NCBI GenBank assembly: GCA_016271365.2
Contig: CM057456.1
Location: forward strand, 666,831,501 to 666,895,500
DNA from: Neoceratodus forsteri
Taxonomy: Eukaryota > Chordata > Ceratodontiformes > Ceratodontidae
Direction of reading: 5' to 3'
Length of the DNA stretch: 64,000 nucleotides
Every line of letters starts with the position of its first letter. Position 1 is the stretch's first letter. Position numbers and translations under genes: made by a program. The notes below the pieces were generated by a model. It ran no database searches. It worked only from the letters and a program-made list of their open reading frames with translations, and was not told where the DNA came from. Positions 36,645 to 48,845 of this stretch are shown one piece after another.

Positions 36645-37885
36645 TTTGGGGGATCAACAACAATATTACAAACAAATTTTGTTATGTTCACTCTCTGAAT
36701 GGGGGGACGCTGGATGTGAAGCCAAAAAAACAACTGTGCTTCAGCAACAGACAGAGATTGTCACTCAATGAAAACAACTTCATTAACCAGTGGTGCTGAT
36801 GAGGTCACAAACAATCCAATCTGGTAAAAAATTCCTTTTGCCGGTGGGGGTTGTGGGGGAGCACTGACTGCAGATTTTTACAGCAGTACAAGCAGCAAAA
36901 CAAAGAACAGATACCACAATCGCAGTACAAAAACCAGGCAGCTGCAGTGCAGAGCAGGTTCACACTGCTGCGCCTGCAATTACACTAGTCTGTGGCACAA
37001 TAAAAGGCATATTATTTGATGTCACGCAACACAGCACACACACACACACCAACACACAGAACAGTTTGCCCACAATGGTGAATGAGTAATGTGTAGCAAA
37101 TTGAAAAGTTCAGTAATATGCCATGTATTGCAATGTAAACAACCAGAAATTATGAACTGTGCACCAGATCCACACAACACACAATCAGCAAGAACATTTC
37201 AACAATTACTGACAATATTACTGTGTGTACATTAACACAGTCAGTTATATAACAAAAATATAACCACAAAACAAAGAAATCACTATTTCTCCAACTTAAA
37301 TCTACCTACACCACAGATGCGCCCCTCCCCCAAAGTACACTTTCACTGTCTTTCACTACACACACTCAATGTTGTACATTAACATTCAAAATCCACACAA
37401 AAACAAAAATGCTCAATTATATGAGCACAGGAGAGTTTCCTATAATCGATGAACTAAAGTTTCAGCAAAAAAAAATGACTCAAAATGGCTTTTTTACCAG
37501 ATTTTAGAAGGTTTCAATCACAGATAGCTCTCAGAACACACTGTCTGCTACTGCTTCCTACACACACTACCCCGATCAGAGACTGTGCAGCTCACTATAG
37601 AGCCCATGTGACCTGAAATCCCATGAATCAGTGCAAAATTCACTTCTGGAGCTCAAAAACAAGGAGAAGTGAGGCAAAGTGCGTTGTTTGCAATGCACTT
37701 CACTTAAGATTTTGGTGGAGTAGTGGTCCGGGAAGGCGGAGTAACGCGAAGTCAATGTTCTCAATGGACTTCGCGTTACTCATAACTCAAGGTACTCCGC
37801 CTTCTGTTGCGGAGCACTCCACGAATCCACCTTTACTCCGCTAATAACTTCACGGAGTGGATTGAGCCCACTTCACCCACCACTA
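36645..37885. other. hAT right-end non-coding and subterminal region
   Basis: No gene is seen. A 41-bp hairpin lies at 37740-37780 (AGTAACGCGAAGTC ... GACTTCGCGTTACT), followed by repeated GGAGT/ACTCC words (37787-37860) and CACTTCACCCACCACTA at the very end. These probably form the subterminal binding region of the right end. Confidence 0.5.
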
Positions 37886-40237
37886 TATCAGAGGCATTAA
37901 TAACTTTAATTCCCAATTCCCAGTAAAGATCCTTTGCTTCCCGACAACTACCGCCCAATCTCTCTGCTCAACTCAGACCTTAATATTCTGGCTAAAATTC
38001 TGGCTACCAGTCTGGCCTCGCTCATGGGGGCTGTCACCAGGTATGACCAGGTTGGTTTCATGTTTGACCATTCCTCGGGATACCTTTGAGGAAACTCCTG
38101 TGTCTGATCCTGGCATCGAAGGACTCTGAGGTTGCTTCAGCCTTGGTTTCCCTCAATGCCGAGAAAACCTTCGACAGAGTCTCCTGGAACTTTCTATTCT
38201 CCTCCCTCATCAGCTTTGGGATCCCTGATGAATTTATTAAGAGGATCCAGATACTATACGCTGGCCCAATTACTAGGGTATGGTGTAACGGCTTTCTCTC
38301 ACCTCCCTTTCCTCTTCAGCGGGAGACCTGTCAAAGTTGCCCACTCTCCCCTCTTTTGTTTAATCTCTACTTAGAGCCCCTTATCTGTAGGCTACTTAAC
38401 TCCGCTAGTCTGACTGGTATCCAAATTAAAGGTAAAAGATATCTCCTTTTATCCTATGCGGATGACCTATTATTACATATGGAAAATCCTGCTTCTGTTA
38501 TCCCCGTTCTACTTGATGAACTGAGTTCATTTTCTAAAGTCTCCTCTTATAAACGTAACCTCTCTAAATTCCAGATTTTCCCTCTTAATCATCGTCTCAC
38601 GAGGGCAGAGCTTTCAGGTTTGGGCTTGACATGGATGCCTCACACCCTGACCTACTTGGGGATTAAAGTTACCAGGGATTCACCTTCAAAGATGAAGGAG
38701 GATCTTACCAAATTGATTTCCATTCTCAAAGCAGATTTGGATAGGTGCAGTGTACTGACAAATATCTTTCTGGGGACGTTTAAGTGTCCTCAAAATGAAT
38801 GTCCTCCCACGGATCCTGTACCCAATGGGTATGTTGGGCCTCTTTGTTCCCAAAACCTGATTTAGTCAGTTATGGAGTATATTTAATACATTTTTATGGA
38901 GAAACAAAGATGTCAGAAGAGGATTTGTTAAACTTACCGCACCTAAATTGAGAGGGGGCCTTGCCCTTCCTTCCTTTTTTACCTATTAAGGGGCTGAACA
39001 TATCAGCAAGCTGGCTAAATGGACAGAGGACTTGGTCACTGACAAGGTTTGTTTCTACACTCCCACCTGGGTGGAAATTGAAAGGGCATTAGTGCAAAGA
39101 ACACATTGGTCTCTCTCAGCTTTAGTGTACAAGCTTCCTTATCGTCTTCCTCGTCACCTCAAAAACTCTCCCATTGGATAGTCTCTCCATGCTCTACACC
39201 AGGTACAGAAACACTTATCCCTCAGCTGGTGTAATTCAATGAGCCGACCCCTTTTCAATAATCCTGATTTCCTGATTGGGAACCAGGTAATTCCATCCTC
39301 TTTTTTCACCAGATTACAACACATTATACTTGGGGATCTATGCAGTGAGGATTCTATTTTTTTGTTTACCTCACTGCAAGAGAAATATCAGTTATCCAAT
39401 GCTGACATCTTTAAATTTTGACAAATAAAATGAACTGTTCTGGCCTTCTTAGGACCCAAACCCTGGTCTTTCCCACTTAGAGAGGATTTGCCCGCCGTGC
39501 TTCAGGCAGCAAAGCAACCACATGCACTTTCCGGTGTATATAAGTTTTTGCAAGACCTTGATCCTGAACTTCTCAAAGGGATCTGTTATTACTGGAAGCA
39601 AACACTTGCTCTCCCTGATGACCCAATCTACTGGGGTAAACTCTGGAAAACTGTCTACAGATTTATTAAACAAGATATGCTGACACTCATCCCATTTAAT
39701 ATTATGCACAGTCTGTACTATACTCCCATGAGACTGCATGCTATAGGGAAGCTTGCATCCCCCCTTTGTCATAGATGTGGAGAAGATATTGGATCTCTTT
39801 TTCACATGCTGTGGGAATGCCTGAAAGCCCAGACATCCTGGAAGGCCGTCCAAAACATCCTGGACCCGATTCTGGGGTTAGACCCCTTGTTTACTCCAAG
39901 GTCCTGCTTATTATCTCTTTTCCCACAGGGCACACCTAAAACTCAGAAAGACCACCTAATCTTAATAGCCATCACCGCTAAACTAGTTATGCTCAGGCAT
40001 TGGAAGGATGAATCCCTTCCCTCAATTTTAGAATGGTACTGTGAGATCTTAAATGCCATTTAGTTAGAGAAGCACATTGCTAGCATCTGGCATAGAATGG
40101 AGATTTACAGATCATTATGGGAGCCTTTCCTGACTTTGCTATTCCTCTGGCAGCCCTGAATCTCTGTCACCACACAGCTTGCTTCCTATTTGCCTGAAAC
40201 ACAGACCAGGGTGGGAGGGTGGAATGGGGAAGGGGAG
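37886..40237 (+). pseudogene. L1 copy B, segment 4: reverse transcriptase and C-terminus
   Basis: The frame continues from 17485 as ALITLIP, then NYRPISLLNSDLNILAKILA (one frame shift), QVGFMFDHSSGYL, ALVSLNAEKTFDRVSW near 38140-38190, FPLQRETCQSCPLSPLLFNLYLEP, and the catalytic YADD at 38455-38466. The thumb and C-terminal domain follow to about 40150, with a CHRCGEDIGSLFHMLWEC zinc-like motif near 39769-39822. Several stops and frameshifts (38085, 38865, 39420) break it. The sequence then enters the 3' UTR and stops at the LTR boundary 40238; the last L1 piece is at 60067. Confidence 0.85.
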
Positions 40238-41790
40238 TGTCACAACCCCACTCAACAGGTCAGGCCCTCTGCTCCCACAGTGCCAACCTCCGAGTGCAGT
40301 ATTGTGAACAGGATAACAGAAAAATGTAACCCTCCTCTCTGTTTTGTGGGTTTGAATCATCTTTGGTCTCAAGTTCTGGGGGGATTCAAACTGTGAACCT
40401 TATGCTAGCATACCCAAATGTACAGGCTCAGATAATTCTTCTCTTCAGGGATTGCCAGATATCTTTCACCAAGGGCACCTAACCAGGTACAAAATGAACC
40501 CTTAGAACTCTATGAAAGACCTTAGGAAAATTCTTACCTTTTCCTAGTTTGGTAAACCATTAAGCTTATGAACAGTTTTGTCAGTCTTAATCCTCCATAC
40601 ATCACATGCAAATTAAATGACTTGGAAGGCACATAAGGCAGTCTCGTTAGATATAGATTTACTTAAAAATGGATAAAAAAAATGTAAAATGTAAACACAG
40701 AACACTGTATCACAAAGCATACAATCACATAAAAGAACAAGGTCAAAATGCAAACATAAACTCCTACCACCTTTCACTTAGACTTGTTTATCTAATGTAT
40801 ACTTCTCTTCTTACAGTGCTATAGTTTGATGTTGTCTCCAGAGTCTAACAGGAATGTGTCAAAAGGTCAGCCACAGCATATTATACAATGGCAAGAAAAA
40901 ATCCTGGACTCTGATTGGTCAGTCTTGGGCTGTAACCATGATGTTAATCAGTACAGTATCACAGGTCTAGTCTTAGCCTCACTGTGAACCTGTAGATGAT
41001 TTTTTGGAGCTAGATTTTTTTTTTTGCATCTCCTCTTAAGAAATAAAAATATTTTTCCACACTAATAAAAACATTCTTTAAAATTATTTTTTAATTTTAT
41101 ATATAACAAAGAGCCATTGTATAATAGCAATAATGCCCTCCATGGTGTATGTCATTTGGGATAACGTCATGTCTCAGTTGTTGGACGCACTCAGCCTGCG
41201 GCCTCATGCCCAACCACCTGAGGCGTGACGTTATCCCAGCACGACACACACCCTGTCAGGCATTATTGCTAAATTAAAAACTGTCTTTGAACTTGCCTCC
41301 TCCATGATGTCACCTAGCACCTCCTCTGTTTATTAAAAATTATACAACCAGGCTGTCTTATCAATCAGGAGGTATATTAAATAGATGACATCAGCAAAAA
41401 CTCATTTCCCCATATGACATCCCAATCAAGTCTGTGATTTTCCAGTTCCTTCTTTAATCCATGAGCAGTTTCCTGCTTTTCAAAGACATCAAAGAACCTT
41501 TATGACTTAGCACCAAAGTGACATAACCTGTTTTCTTCCTGTAAACATCATCAAAGTTTATGATCTCTATCCTGGCAGCTGGTCAGCTGCAATTAAGTCA
41601 GATAAACAGGAGACCCTTAATTATGTCTCTCTGTCTTTAATTATCTCCTAGCTTTCAGGTTAACATCTTGTAGCTGAAACCTTGGGGGGGGGGGTTATCC
41701 CACAGGCTATCTCAAGAGAGACACTCAATAACAGCTTTTTTATATTACAAAAATCATAGAGAAATCAGAACCAGCTGGCCAAGCATCACA
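40238..41790 (-). repeat. LTR 1 (3' LTR of int1 on the coding strand)
   Basis: It runs from TGTCACAACCCC to AAGCATCACA on the plus strand. It is 1553 bp long, of which about 390 bp (40880-41271) is an inserted MITE; the remaining length of about 1.16 kb agrees with LTR 3. On the coding strand it is preceded by the purine-rich GGTAGGGAGGA, a good polypurine tract. Confidence 0.85.
40880..41271. repeat. Two-part MITE inserted in LTR 1
   Basis: Absent from LTRs 2 and 3. The first part is bounded by TATTATACAATGGC and GCCATTGTATAATA (about 40879-41124). The second is a palindrome at 41126-41270 (AGCAATAATGCCCTCC ... GGCATTATTGCT) with GGGATAACGTCA / TGACGTTATCCC inside. It has the same architecture as 8154-8436. 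Confidence 0.65.
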
Positions 41791-41856
41791 ATCCTCCCTA
41801 CCTAGACTGAATTTGAGGGCTCTATCCCCTGCATGGGATGAGCTTCCCAAATCAGT

Positions 41857-44800
41857 TCACTCCTCATAGACAAAAGACAAGCCATTTGAGTTCTGATTGG
41901 TCGCTCCAGCCCTAAGTAAGATTTGCATGTCATACCCTTGCAAAGCAAGACTCCATCTTAGCAATCTACCATTAGTCTTTCCCATTTGTGTCAGGCAAAC
42001 CAGGGGGTTCTGGTCAGTTTGTACCTCAAAATGCTGCCCATATAAGTATGACTCTAGCTTTTTTAGGGCCCACACTATGGCAGGACACTCCTTTTTCACA
42101 GTACAGTATGCCTGCTCCCTGGGAAGTAACTTTTTACTCAGATACACTACAGGGTGATCTTTCCCTTGGCTGGATGTCTGACTCAGTACTGCCCCAATAC
42201 CCCCATCTGAGGCGTCAGTCTGAGCTATAAAGGGTCTGCTATAGTCAGGACTTGTCAATACTGGAGCACTACACAGTGCCTCCTTCAGTTTGGTAAAGGC
42301 TTCTTCACAGGTTGGTCCCCAGGTAATTTTCTTTGGCATCCTTTTCCTTACCAGGTCAGATAGGGGGCAGCCAGAGCACTGTAATTGGGTACGAATTTCC
42401 TATAGTACCCTGCTGTCCCTAGAAAACTCCTGACCTGCTTCTGCATCTCTGGTCCGGGCCACGCTTGGATCACCTCTATTTTTATTTGGTTAGGACGGAG
42501 CTGTCCCCAGTCTAACACATGCCCGAGGTGTGCCACTTCTCCCATGGCCACCTGGCACTTCTCAGCTTTGACAGTGAGTCCGGCCTTCTGTATCCTGCCC
42601 AGCATTTCCCTAAGGTGGGACAGGTATTCCTCCCAGCTGGCACTAAAGATGGCAATGCCATCCAGGTATGCCATGATGTACTCCTCAGCACCATTTAACA
42701 CCTGGTTCACCAACCTTTGGAAAGTGGCCGGGGCGTTCTTCATTCTGTAAGGCATTACTTTATTCAAATAAGCCAATCAGAGTGATGAAGGCTGACCTCT
42801 CCCTAGCTCTGTTCATTAACTCTGCCTACCAATACCCCTTGGTCAGGTCAATAGTCGTAAGGTAGGTCACCCTCCCAACTTGTCCTGGAGTCCATCCATT
42901 CGGAGAATCAGGTGGACGTCTGACTTTGTGACTGCATTCAGTCCATGATAGTCCACACAGTAATGAGTACAGCCATCTGGCTTGGGCACAAGGACTACGG
43001 GTGAGGCCCAGGGGCTGTGGGATCTCTGGATTACCCCTAAATCCAGCATCTCCTCCACTTCCCTCCTAATGTCCTTTTGGACAGCCTCTGACACCTGTTA
43101 TGCTGTCTGCTCTATGGGCATCTATGTCCCTGTCTCCACATTGTGCATCGCTAAGGGGGTTAGTCCAGGCTTGGTGCTAAACAATGAGGCTAAGTCTGCT
43201 AAAACCTCTCTTACTTCCTGGATCTTGCCCGGGGCCAGCTGGGGAGACAATTTTACTGCCTTCACAAAGGAGTCCCACTCACTTCCATCCAGCAAGTCCA
43301 GAAGGGAGTCTCTTTCATTCGTCCCCTCCACAGGACTACACACTGCGACCACCATGTCAGCCCTATTAGCATATGGCTTCATCATGTTGACATGGTACAT
43401 CCATTCTGTCTGTCTTCTGTCAGGAAACTCTATAATATAGTTCACGTCATTTACCTTCCTAACCACTTTGTACGGTCCTGCCCACTCAGCCTGCAGCTTG
43501 TCTTTCTGGACCGGAATAAAGACCATGACTTCCTGACCTACCATGTACAAGTGAGCTCTGGCTCTGTGGTCATACCACACTTTTTGTTTCTGTTGGGCAG
43601 CTGCCAGGTTGCTCTCAGCTGTCCCCATAAGCTCCTACAGCCTTTGCCTAAACCTAAGGATGTAATCCCCTATGGGAGTTCCCTGGGTGGTGTGCTTACC
43701 TTCCCAGTCCTACCAGATCAAGTCTTGGGGCCCATGTACCCAGCATCCATATAAGAGTTCAAATGGGGAAAATCCTGTCAACTCTTTGGGCACCTCCCTG
43801 TATGCAAACAACAGGTGGAGAAGGTATTTCTCCGAGTCCCTCCCATGCTATTCAGCGAATGCCCTGAGCATTGACTTCAGGGTGCCATTAAATCTTTTCA
43901 CAAGCCCATTGACTTGTGGGTGATATGGTGTTGTGCATCTCTGCATCACCCCACACTTCTCCCACAAACATTTCATCAGGTCTGACATGAAGGAACCCTC
44001 TTGATTGGTGATAACCTCCTGCGGAAACCCAACATGGGAGAAAATCCCAAGTAAGGTAACTGCCACTTTGTCTATCCTCAGTGAGAATACGGTGACTGCC
44101 TCTGGGTACCGGGTGGCATAATCCACCCCAGTCAGGATGAATCTCTTCCCTGAGGAGCTGGGGGTATTTAAAGGCCCCACAACATCCATTCCCACCCTCT
44201 GGAATGGCTTCTCTACTATGGGCAATGGAATCAGGGCGGCTTGGGTTTTCTTGCCCACCTTCCCTATTTCTTGGCATCGGTGACAAGACCTGCAACAATC
44301 CTTCACCTGCTGGCTGAAGTTAGGCCAGTAGAAATTCTGTGCCAACCGCTGCATAGTGCATGTGATTTCCAGATGATCAGACAAGGAAATATCATGTGCA
44401 ATCTTGAGCAACTGCTCATGGTACCCCCTGGGGAATGACAAGCTGCTTGCCTATCACTTCTCCCTCTGTCTGCACAGCTTGAGTATACATCAGTCCATTT
44501 TCCCAATAAACCTTATGTTTACCATCATCTCCTTGTTTGCCGTCAGAGTCTGCCCAAGCCCTCAGCTTCTCTACACTAGTGTCACTTCTCTGAGCAGCTG
44601 CAAACTCCTCACACATTCCCAAGGCATGAGACAGGTCCCCTTCAGTCTCTAAGCTAGGGTCTCTAGCACTAGCATCAGGGCACTCAGGATCACTGTCATC
44701 CCTAACACTCTGACAATGGGTCACCTCTCCCTCTTTGGAGTAACCCTCTGTAACTGTGTGGTTAACTGCTACTGGGGAAATTTCTACCCCCTTTTCATAA

Positions 44801-45175
44801 GTTTTCGTATCAGGAGACGCAGGCTGGGGAACCAGCCTCTCAGTAGTTTCCACAATGGCTTCTGTGGGGTCCAGGGAGCCACCATTTTCCCTGGCCACTT
44901 GACTTTGGGAAACTGCACACATCATCCCGTTTGAGATTGTTGCCAAAGATTATGTCCACTGCTAAAATTTTGGCTACAGCCACCTGTTGCACAGTTCCCC
45001 CTGTTTCATGCCAGTCTAGAAGAACACTAGCGAGGGGCAATGTTTTCTCCTCACCAGTAAAGTCTTGTATAGTGACATATTTATTGGGTATAAGCTGACT
45101 GGTCTGTACCAGATCCCCTTTTACCAATGTCAGGGATGCCCCGTATCCCACATAATCCTTTCTTCTGTACACCAT
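41857..45175 (-). pseudogene. Gmr1-like pol 1: protease - integrase - RT - RNase H
   Basis: Domains in coding order are: a protease-like segment 45175-44840 (GASLTLVKGDLV, with the expected Asp-Thr-Gly Asp replaced, VGYGAS); a spacer 44946-44416; integrase 44441-43848 with the HHCC zinc region (CHRCQ) and GMDVVGPL; an integrase tail 43628-43300 with WAGPYKVVRKVNDVNYIIEF; then, in the same open frame, the RT leader LADLASLFSTKPGLTPL; RT 43094-42348; RNase H 42339-41857 (AQTDASDGGIGAVLSQ). The integrase lies upstream of RT, the reverse of ordinary Ty3/gypsy order and the hallmark of Gmr1-type elements. Defects: integrase Asp to Asn (VITNQEGSF), Glu to Lys (VKRFNGTLK), RT motif YLDG, plus stops between frames. 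Confidence 0.85.
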
Positions 45176-45274
45176 TCACCATGATTGGGTGCATGTGTTT
45201 CCTCATGTTCACAGGCATGCTTCCAGGGACACACAAACAACCCACTTCTTTCTTAGCCCCATATTGTGTATTGC

Positions 45275-45460
45275 TTATCCTCGTGGACACTGTCTGGTGA
45301 TATGCTCAGTTTCTTTACTCAGCCAACATTCATTTATTTTCTCAGAGAAATCTTTTCCCTGAAACCTGGGGTTAACTGGTTTTGGTGGAGGCAGTGAGGA
45401 TTCTAGCTGCCCTGAAGGCATTCTTTTCCCTTTCTGTGCTGCCACACCAACCCCATTCAT
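45275..45460 (-). pseudogene. Gag zinc-knuckle segment, copy 1
   Basis: On the coding strand this reads FSEKINECWLSKETEHITRQCPRG, a CCHC nucleic-acid-binding knuckle in which the second Cys is changed to Ser. The second copy keeps it as CWLCKETGYITRQC (51342-51082) but has Tyr in place of His. It belongs to the end of gag, just before the protease segment. Confidence 0.65.
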
Positions 45461-45659
45461 TTTCAGAGCAGATCTGCTCTTGGCATAGCGGTCCGAGAGT
45501 TCTGCAGCCTTGCACTATTTTGTGATCTCGGTCCTCCAGCCAGGTTTTCTGCTCTGCTAGTCATGCCCAAAAAAACTGTCCTAACAGAATCACATTTTCA
45601 ATTTTATCTGCAGAGTTTACTTCAATTCCATCCCACCAACATTTTAAAAACTGACGTTG

Positions 45660-45760
45660 AAGGCTGGCCCGGTGGCGTAGAGGGCTGAGGCACTGGCGAC
45701 TTACCTTAGCCCATGCTGGTGACCCGGGATCAGGAATGGACTCGGGATGTCGGGAGCTGG
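45660..45760 (+). repeat. Possible tRNA-like SINE head inside gag, copy 1
   Basis: GGCTGGCCCGGTGGCGTAGA followed by GGGCTGAG and GGTGACCCGGGATCAGG has the spacing of pol III A and B boxes, though the B box is weak. The same sequence is at about 51584-51680 in copy 2, so it predates the duplication. A related 27-bp piece lies at 14340-14366 in the L1. It may instead be ordinary gag sequence. Confidence 0.35.
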
Positions 45761-46206
45761 CAGGGGAAGGAGAGGATTGAGCATTCACAGGAATGCTCTC
45801 ATATCTCCTGTAGTGGGTTAGGGATGGACGTTGATCAGCAGGGACCTCTGGTGGAGACCAGGAGCACTGCACAATGGCATTAGGAGGGAAAGTGTAACAA
45901 GAAAACAGAAAAATGGCTCCATGTTACACCAGATGACGGCTGCCTGGAACTCCAAAGTCATCAATGCCTGTATGACCATCTGCCTCAGCAGTATTTTGGG
46001 GCTAAGATGTTGTGCTTGTCTGCCCTGCTTAGGTTGGTGCCTTCCCCCTTGGAGGAGAGGGACCTACTCAGTGAAGGGATATGTCGAGTCACCCTGAGGA
46101 GGCTGCTATCTGAGAGTGCGGGATTGGGGGAACAAGATGGGTCAGAAGCATCCTTGGCAAGCCCAAAAGAGTGGTTGGCATGGTAACACTTAGGGGAGAA
46201 AAGAAA

Positions 46207-47025
46207 TTACACAAAAAACTGGTGATGTTTCGTGGCTAGCTCCTCGTAGCTCAGAGCAGGGCTTCTCCTGAGCTTACGAAATTTAGCTCTGTGTGCTTCA
46301 GCAGTTAATTCAAATTTTTTTAACAGTACAGGTTTAAGTTTGCTGTAATCTCTACTGTCCTCATTGTCCATTTGACCCAATGCATCCTGAGCTTTTCTGG
46401 TAAGTAGTGGAGATAACTGGAAGCTCCAGGACTCCTTTGGAATTTCAGCTTGAATACAAACTTTTTCTAAAGGATTTAAAAAGGCATCTTTAAATTCGGC
46501 TATCAATATGGAATTCAATTTGTAACCCAGTCCTGTAGTCCCAGTTAAACCCAAGCCACTTACCTGTTCTGTTGCTGGTGGTTGGAGTTGTAGCTTCTCC
46601 AGTTCATGTTGCCTCTGCAGCTCATGCTCCTCCCATTCCACCTCTCACCATTTACGCTCTGCTTCACAGTGTTCTCACTTTGCCTCCCTCTAGAACTTCA
46701 GCTCCATTCTTCACAACTCAATCCGCAGCCTGAGTACTTCTGGCTCCAAAATACTGGTGACCTTTCCCTGCTGCCGTGGCCCTTCACTGGCACTAGCCCT
46801 GCTGTCATCCTCACCGGATCTGGAAACTGCACTGGCCGCTAGCTCCTCCATGCCTAAAGTTTGGTCTTTTACAGTCACTGTCTGTGACTCAGTGCTCTGG
46901 GTATATGCTACCATCAGGGCATCCATGAGGTTCTACTTGGTGGCTTTCACCTTGTACATGACTCCTCTGTCCCTGAACAACTGCTTTAAGTAGTCTATAG
47001 TGTGCCCACTGTAGTTGGAAGCCAT
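46207..47025 (-). pseudogene. Gmr1-like gag 1 (SCAN-like capsid)
   Basis: Gag forms the retrotransposon particle. The start Met is at 47025 (the MASNYSGHTVDYLKQL counterpart of copy 2), and a TAG follows ATK about 30 codons on. The N-terminal part resembles a SAP-like helix pair (LKQL...LVDALMVAY in copy 2). The middle is charged and coiled (LRLRIEL...HELEKLQLQ). The capsid part (46460-46207) reads WSFQLSPLLTRKAQDALGQM, LLKKFELTAEAHRAKF and LSYEELATKHHQFF, which is the pattern from which the SCAN domain of vertebrate zinc-finger proteins is thought to derive. Stops and a frameshift near 46640-46710 break it. Confidence 0.7.
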
Positions 47026-47209
47026 CTCCTTCCCTAACTTCGGCTACTCTAACTTGCACTTTAAGAAAAATAAAACAGGTAGAAACTCGACTATAAGTCA
47101 AGTGATATAGTTCTGTTTCCTTTTTTAAAAATAAATCACTGTCTTGTTTTGCAAGTGAGCTGACAGTATTAAGCAGACAGACTGAACAATAAAACTTGTA
47201 TTACCAAAA

Positions 47210-47234
47210 TTATGCACACCACTGCCAATCAATC
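47210..47234 (-). other. Candidate primer-binding site of int1
   Basis: On the coding strand, about 6 bases after the LTR end, the sequence is TTGGCAGTGGTGTGCATAA. The second copy has TTGGCAGTGGCATGCATAA next to LTR 3. The position and the TGG start fit a tRNA primer site, but I could not match the tRNA. Confidence 0.4.
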
Positions 47235-48845
47235 TGTCACAACCCCACTCAGCAGGTCAAGCCCTCTGCTCCCATAATGCCAACCTCTGACTGCAGTATT
47301 TTGAATAGGGTAACAGAACAGGATAACCCTTCTGTCTGTTTTGTGGGTCTGAATCACCTTTGGTCTCAAGTTCTGGGGGATTCAAACTGTGAACCTTATG
47401 CTAGCATACCCAAATCAACGGGCTCAGATAATTCTGCTCTTTGGGGATTGCCAGATATCTTTCACCAAGGTCACCTAACCAGGTACAAAATGAACCCATA
47501 TAACTCGATGAAAGACCTTAGGAAAATTCTTACCTTTTCCCAGTTTGGTAAACCATTAAGCTTATGAACAGTTTTGTCAGTCTTAATCCTCCATATATCA
47601 CATGCAAATAAAATGACTTGGAAAGCACACCAGTCAGTCTCTTTAAATATAGATTTACTTAAAAATGGTTAAAAAACATGTAAAATGTAAACACAGAACA
47701 CTATATCACAAAGCATACAATCACTTAAAAGAACAAGGTCAAAATACAAACATAAACTCCTACCACCTTTCACTTAGACTTGTCTATCTAATGTATACTT
47801 CTCTTCTTACAGTGTTAAAGTTAGATATTGTTCTATCCAGAGTCCAACAGGAATGTGCCGAAAGGTCAGCCACAGCACAAATAAAAACTGTCTTTGAACC
47901 TGCCTGCTCCATGATGTCACCTAGCTCCTCCTTTGTTTATTAAAGATTATACAACTGGGATGTCTTATCACCCAGGAGGTATATTAAATAGATGACATCA
48001 GCAAAAAATCATTTCCCCATATGACATCCCAATCAAGTCTGTGATTTTCCAGTTCCTTCTTTAATCCATGAGCAGCTTCCTGCTTTTCAAAGACATCAAA
48101 GAACCTGTTTGACTTTATTTATTTATTTATTTTATTTATTTATTTAGCTTTTGTTGACTGGGTAAGTGCACTAGACAAATCCTGCCTATTTTCAGGCACG
48201 ACCCGGGGGAGGGGGATACAGATGAATGCCAACTGACCTTGAACCAGATTAAGCTGTTGGTGGTATTTTTACTGAATGAGGGAAATTTGGCCAGAACACC
48301 GGGGAAATTCCCCTACTCTTTTCGATAAGTGCCATGTGATCTTTAACATCCACCTGAACTACCACCAATCCAGGCAGATGGGACCTCGGTTTAACGTCTC
48401 ATCCAAAAGACGGCACCTCAGAAGTGCAGCACCCCTCTCATGCTGCACTACAGTGTCAGTACTGGGATATTAACCCAAGTACCAGATGTGGGAACTGAAC
48501 CCACAGCCCTCTTATCTCCCGGCCTCAGAGGCGAGTGTGCTACCTACTGAGCCACTGACACTGCTAGCTGACTTAGCACCAAAGTAACATAACCTGTTTT
48601 CTTCCTCTAAACATCATCAATGTTTATGATCTCTACCCTGGCAGCTGGTCAGCTGCAATTAAGTCAGATAAACAGGAGACCCTTAATTATGTCTCTCTGT
48701 CTTTAATTATCTCCTAGCTTTCAGGTTAACATCTTGTAGCTGAAATCTTGGGGGGGGAGTGTCATCCCACAGGCTTTCTCATGAGAGACACTCAATAACA
48801 GATTTTTTTTATTACAAAAATCATAGAGCGATCAGAACCAGCTGG
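47235..48845 (-). repeat. LTR 2 (shared middle LTR, end-truncated)
   Basis: It starts TGTCACAACCCC and matches LTRs 1 and 3 through CAGAACCAGCTGG. It then lacks the last 11 bases and the first ~105 bp of the adjacent internal region, passing straight into GGTCGCTCCAGCCC of int2. A 453-bp SINE (48116-48568) accounts for the extra length. Confidence 0.8.
48116..48568 (-). repeat. tRNA-derived SINE inserted in LTR 2
   Basis: On the minus strand it has a pol III A box in CAGTGGCTCAGTAGGTAGC (48537-48556) and a B box in GGGTTCAGTTCCCAC (48488-48502) with tRNA-like spacing. It has a body containing TTTGGATGAGACGTTAAACC (about 48389-48409) and ends in (AAAT)n (48115-48147). A TGACTT duplication flanks it (48110-48115 and 48569-48574). 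The body word recurs in SINE and LINE tails of several fishes and other vertebrates as I recall; I cannot fix the superfamily. Confidence 0.75.

Larger units (their letters stand above)
17486..37885. mobile_element. Giant hAT transposon (about 20.4 kb) with nested cargo
   Basis: The ends are TAGAGATTCAGC... (17486) and the reverse complement of 37885, TAGTGGTGGGTGAAG..., both of the hAT TAG.G.T type. Both share subterminal GTGAAGTGG motifs. The flanking 8-bp duplication (TGTCAGAG / TATCAGAG, 7 of 8) is the hAT size. It encodes a BED-hAT transposase on the minus strand near its right end, and a second BED-finger gene on the plus strand near its left end. The remaining length comes from a Harbinger region, a repeat block, a foldback element and minisatellites. 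Autonomous hATs are usually 2.5-5 kb. Confidence 0.75.
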
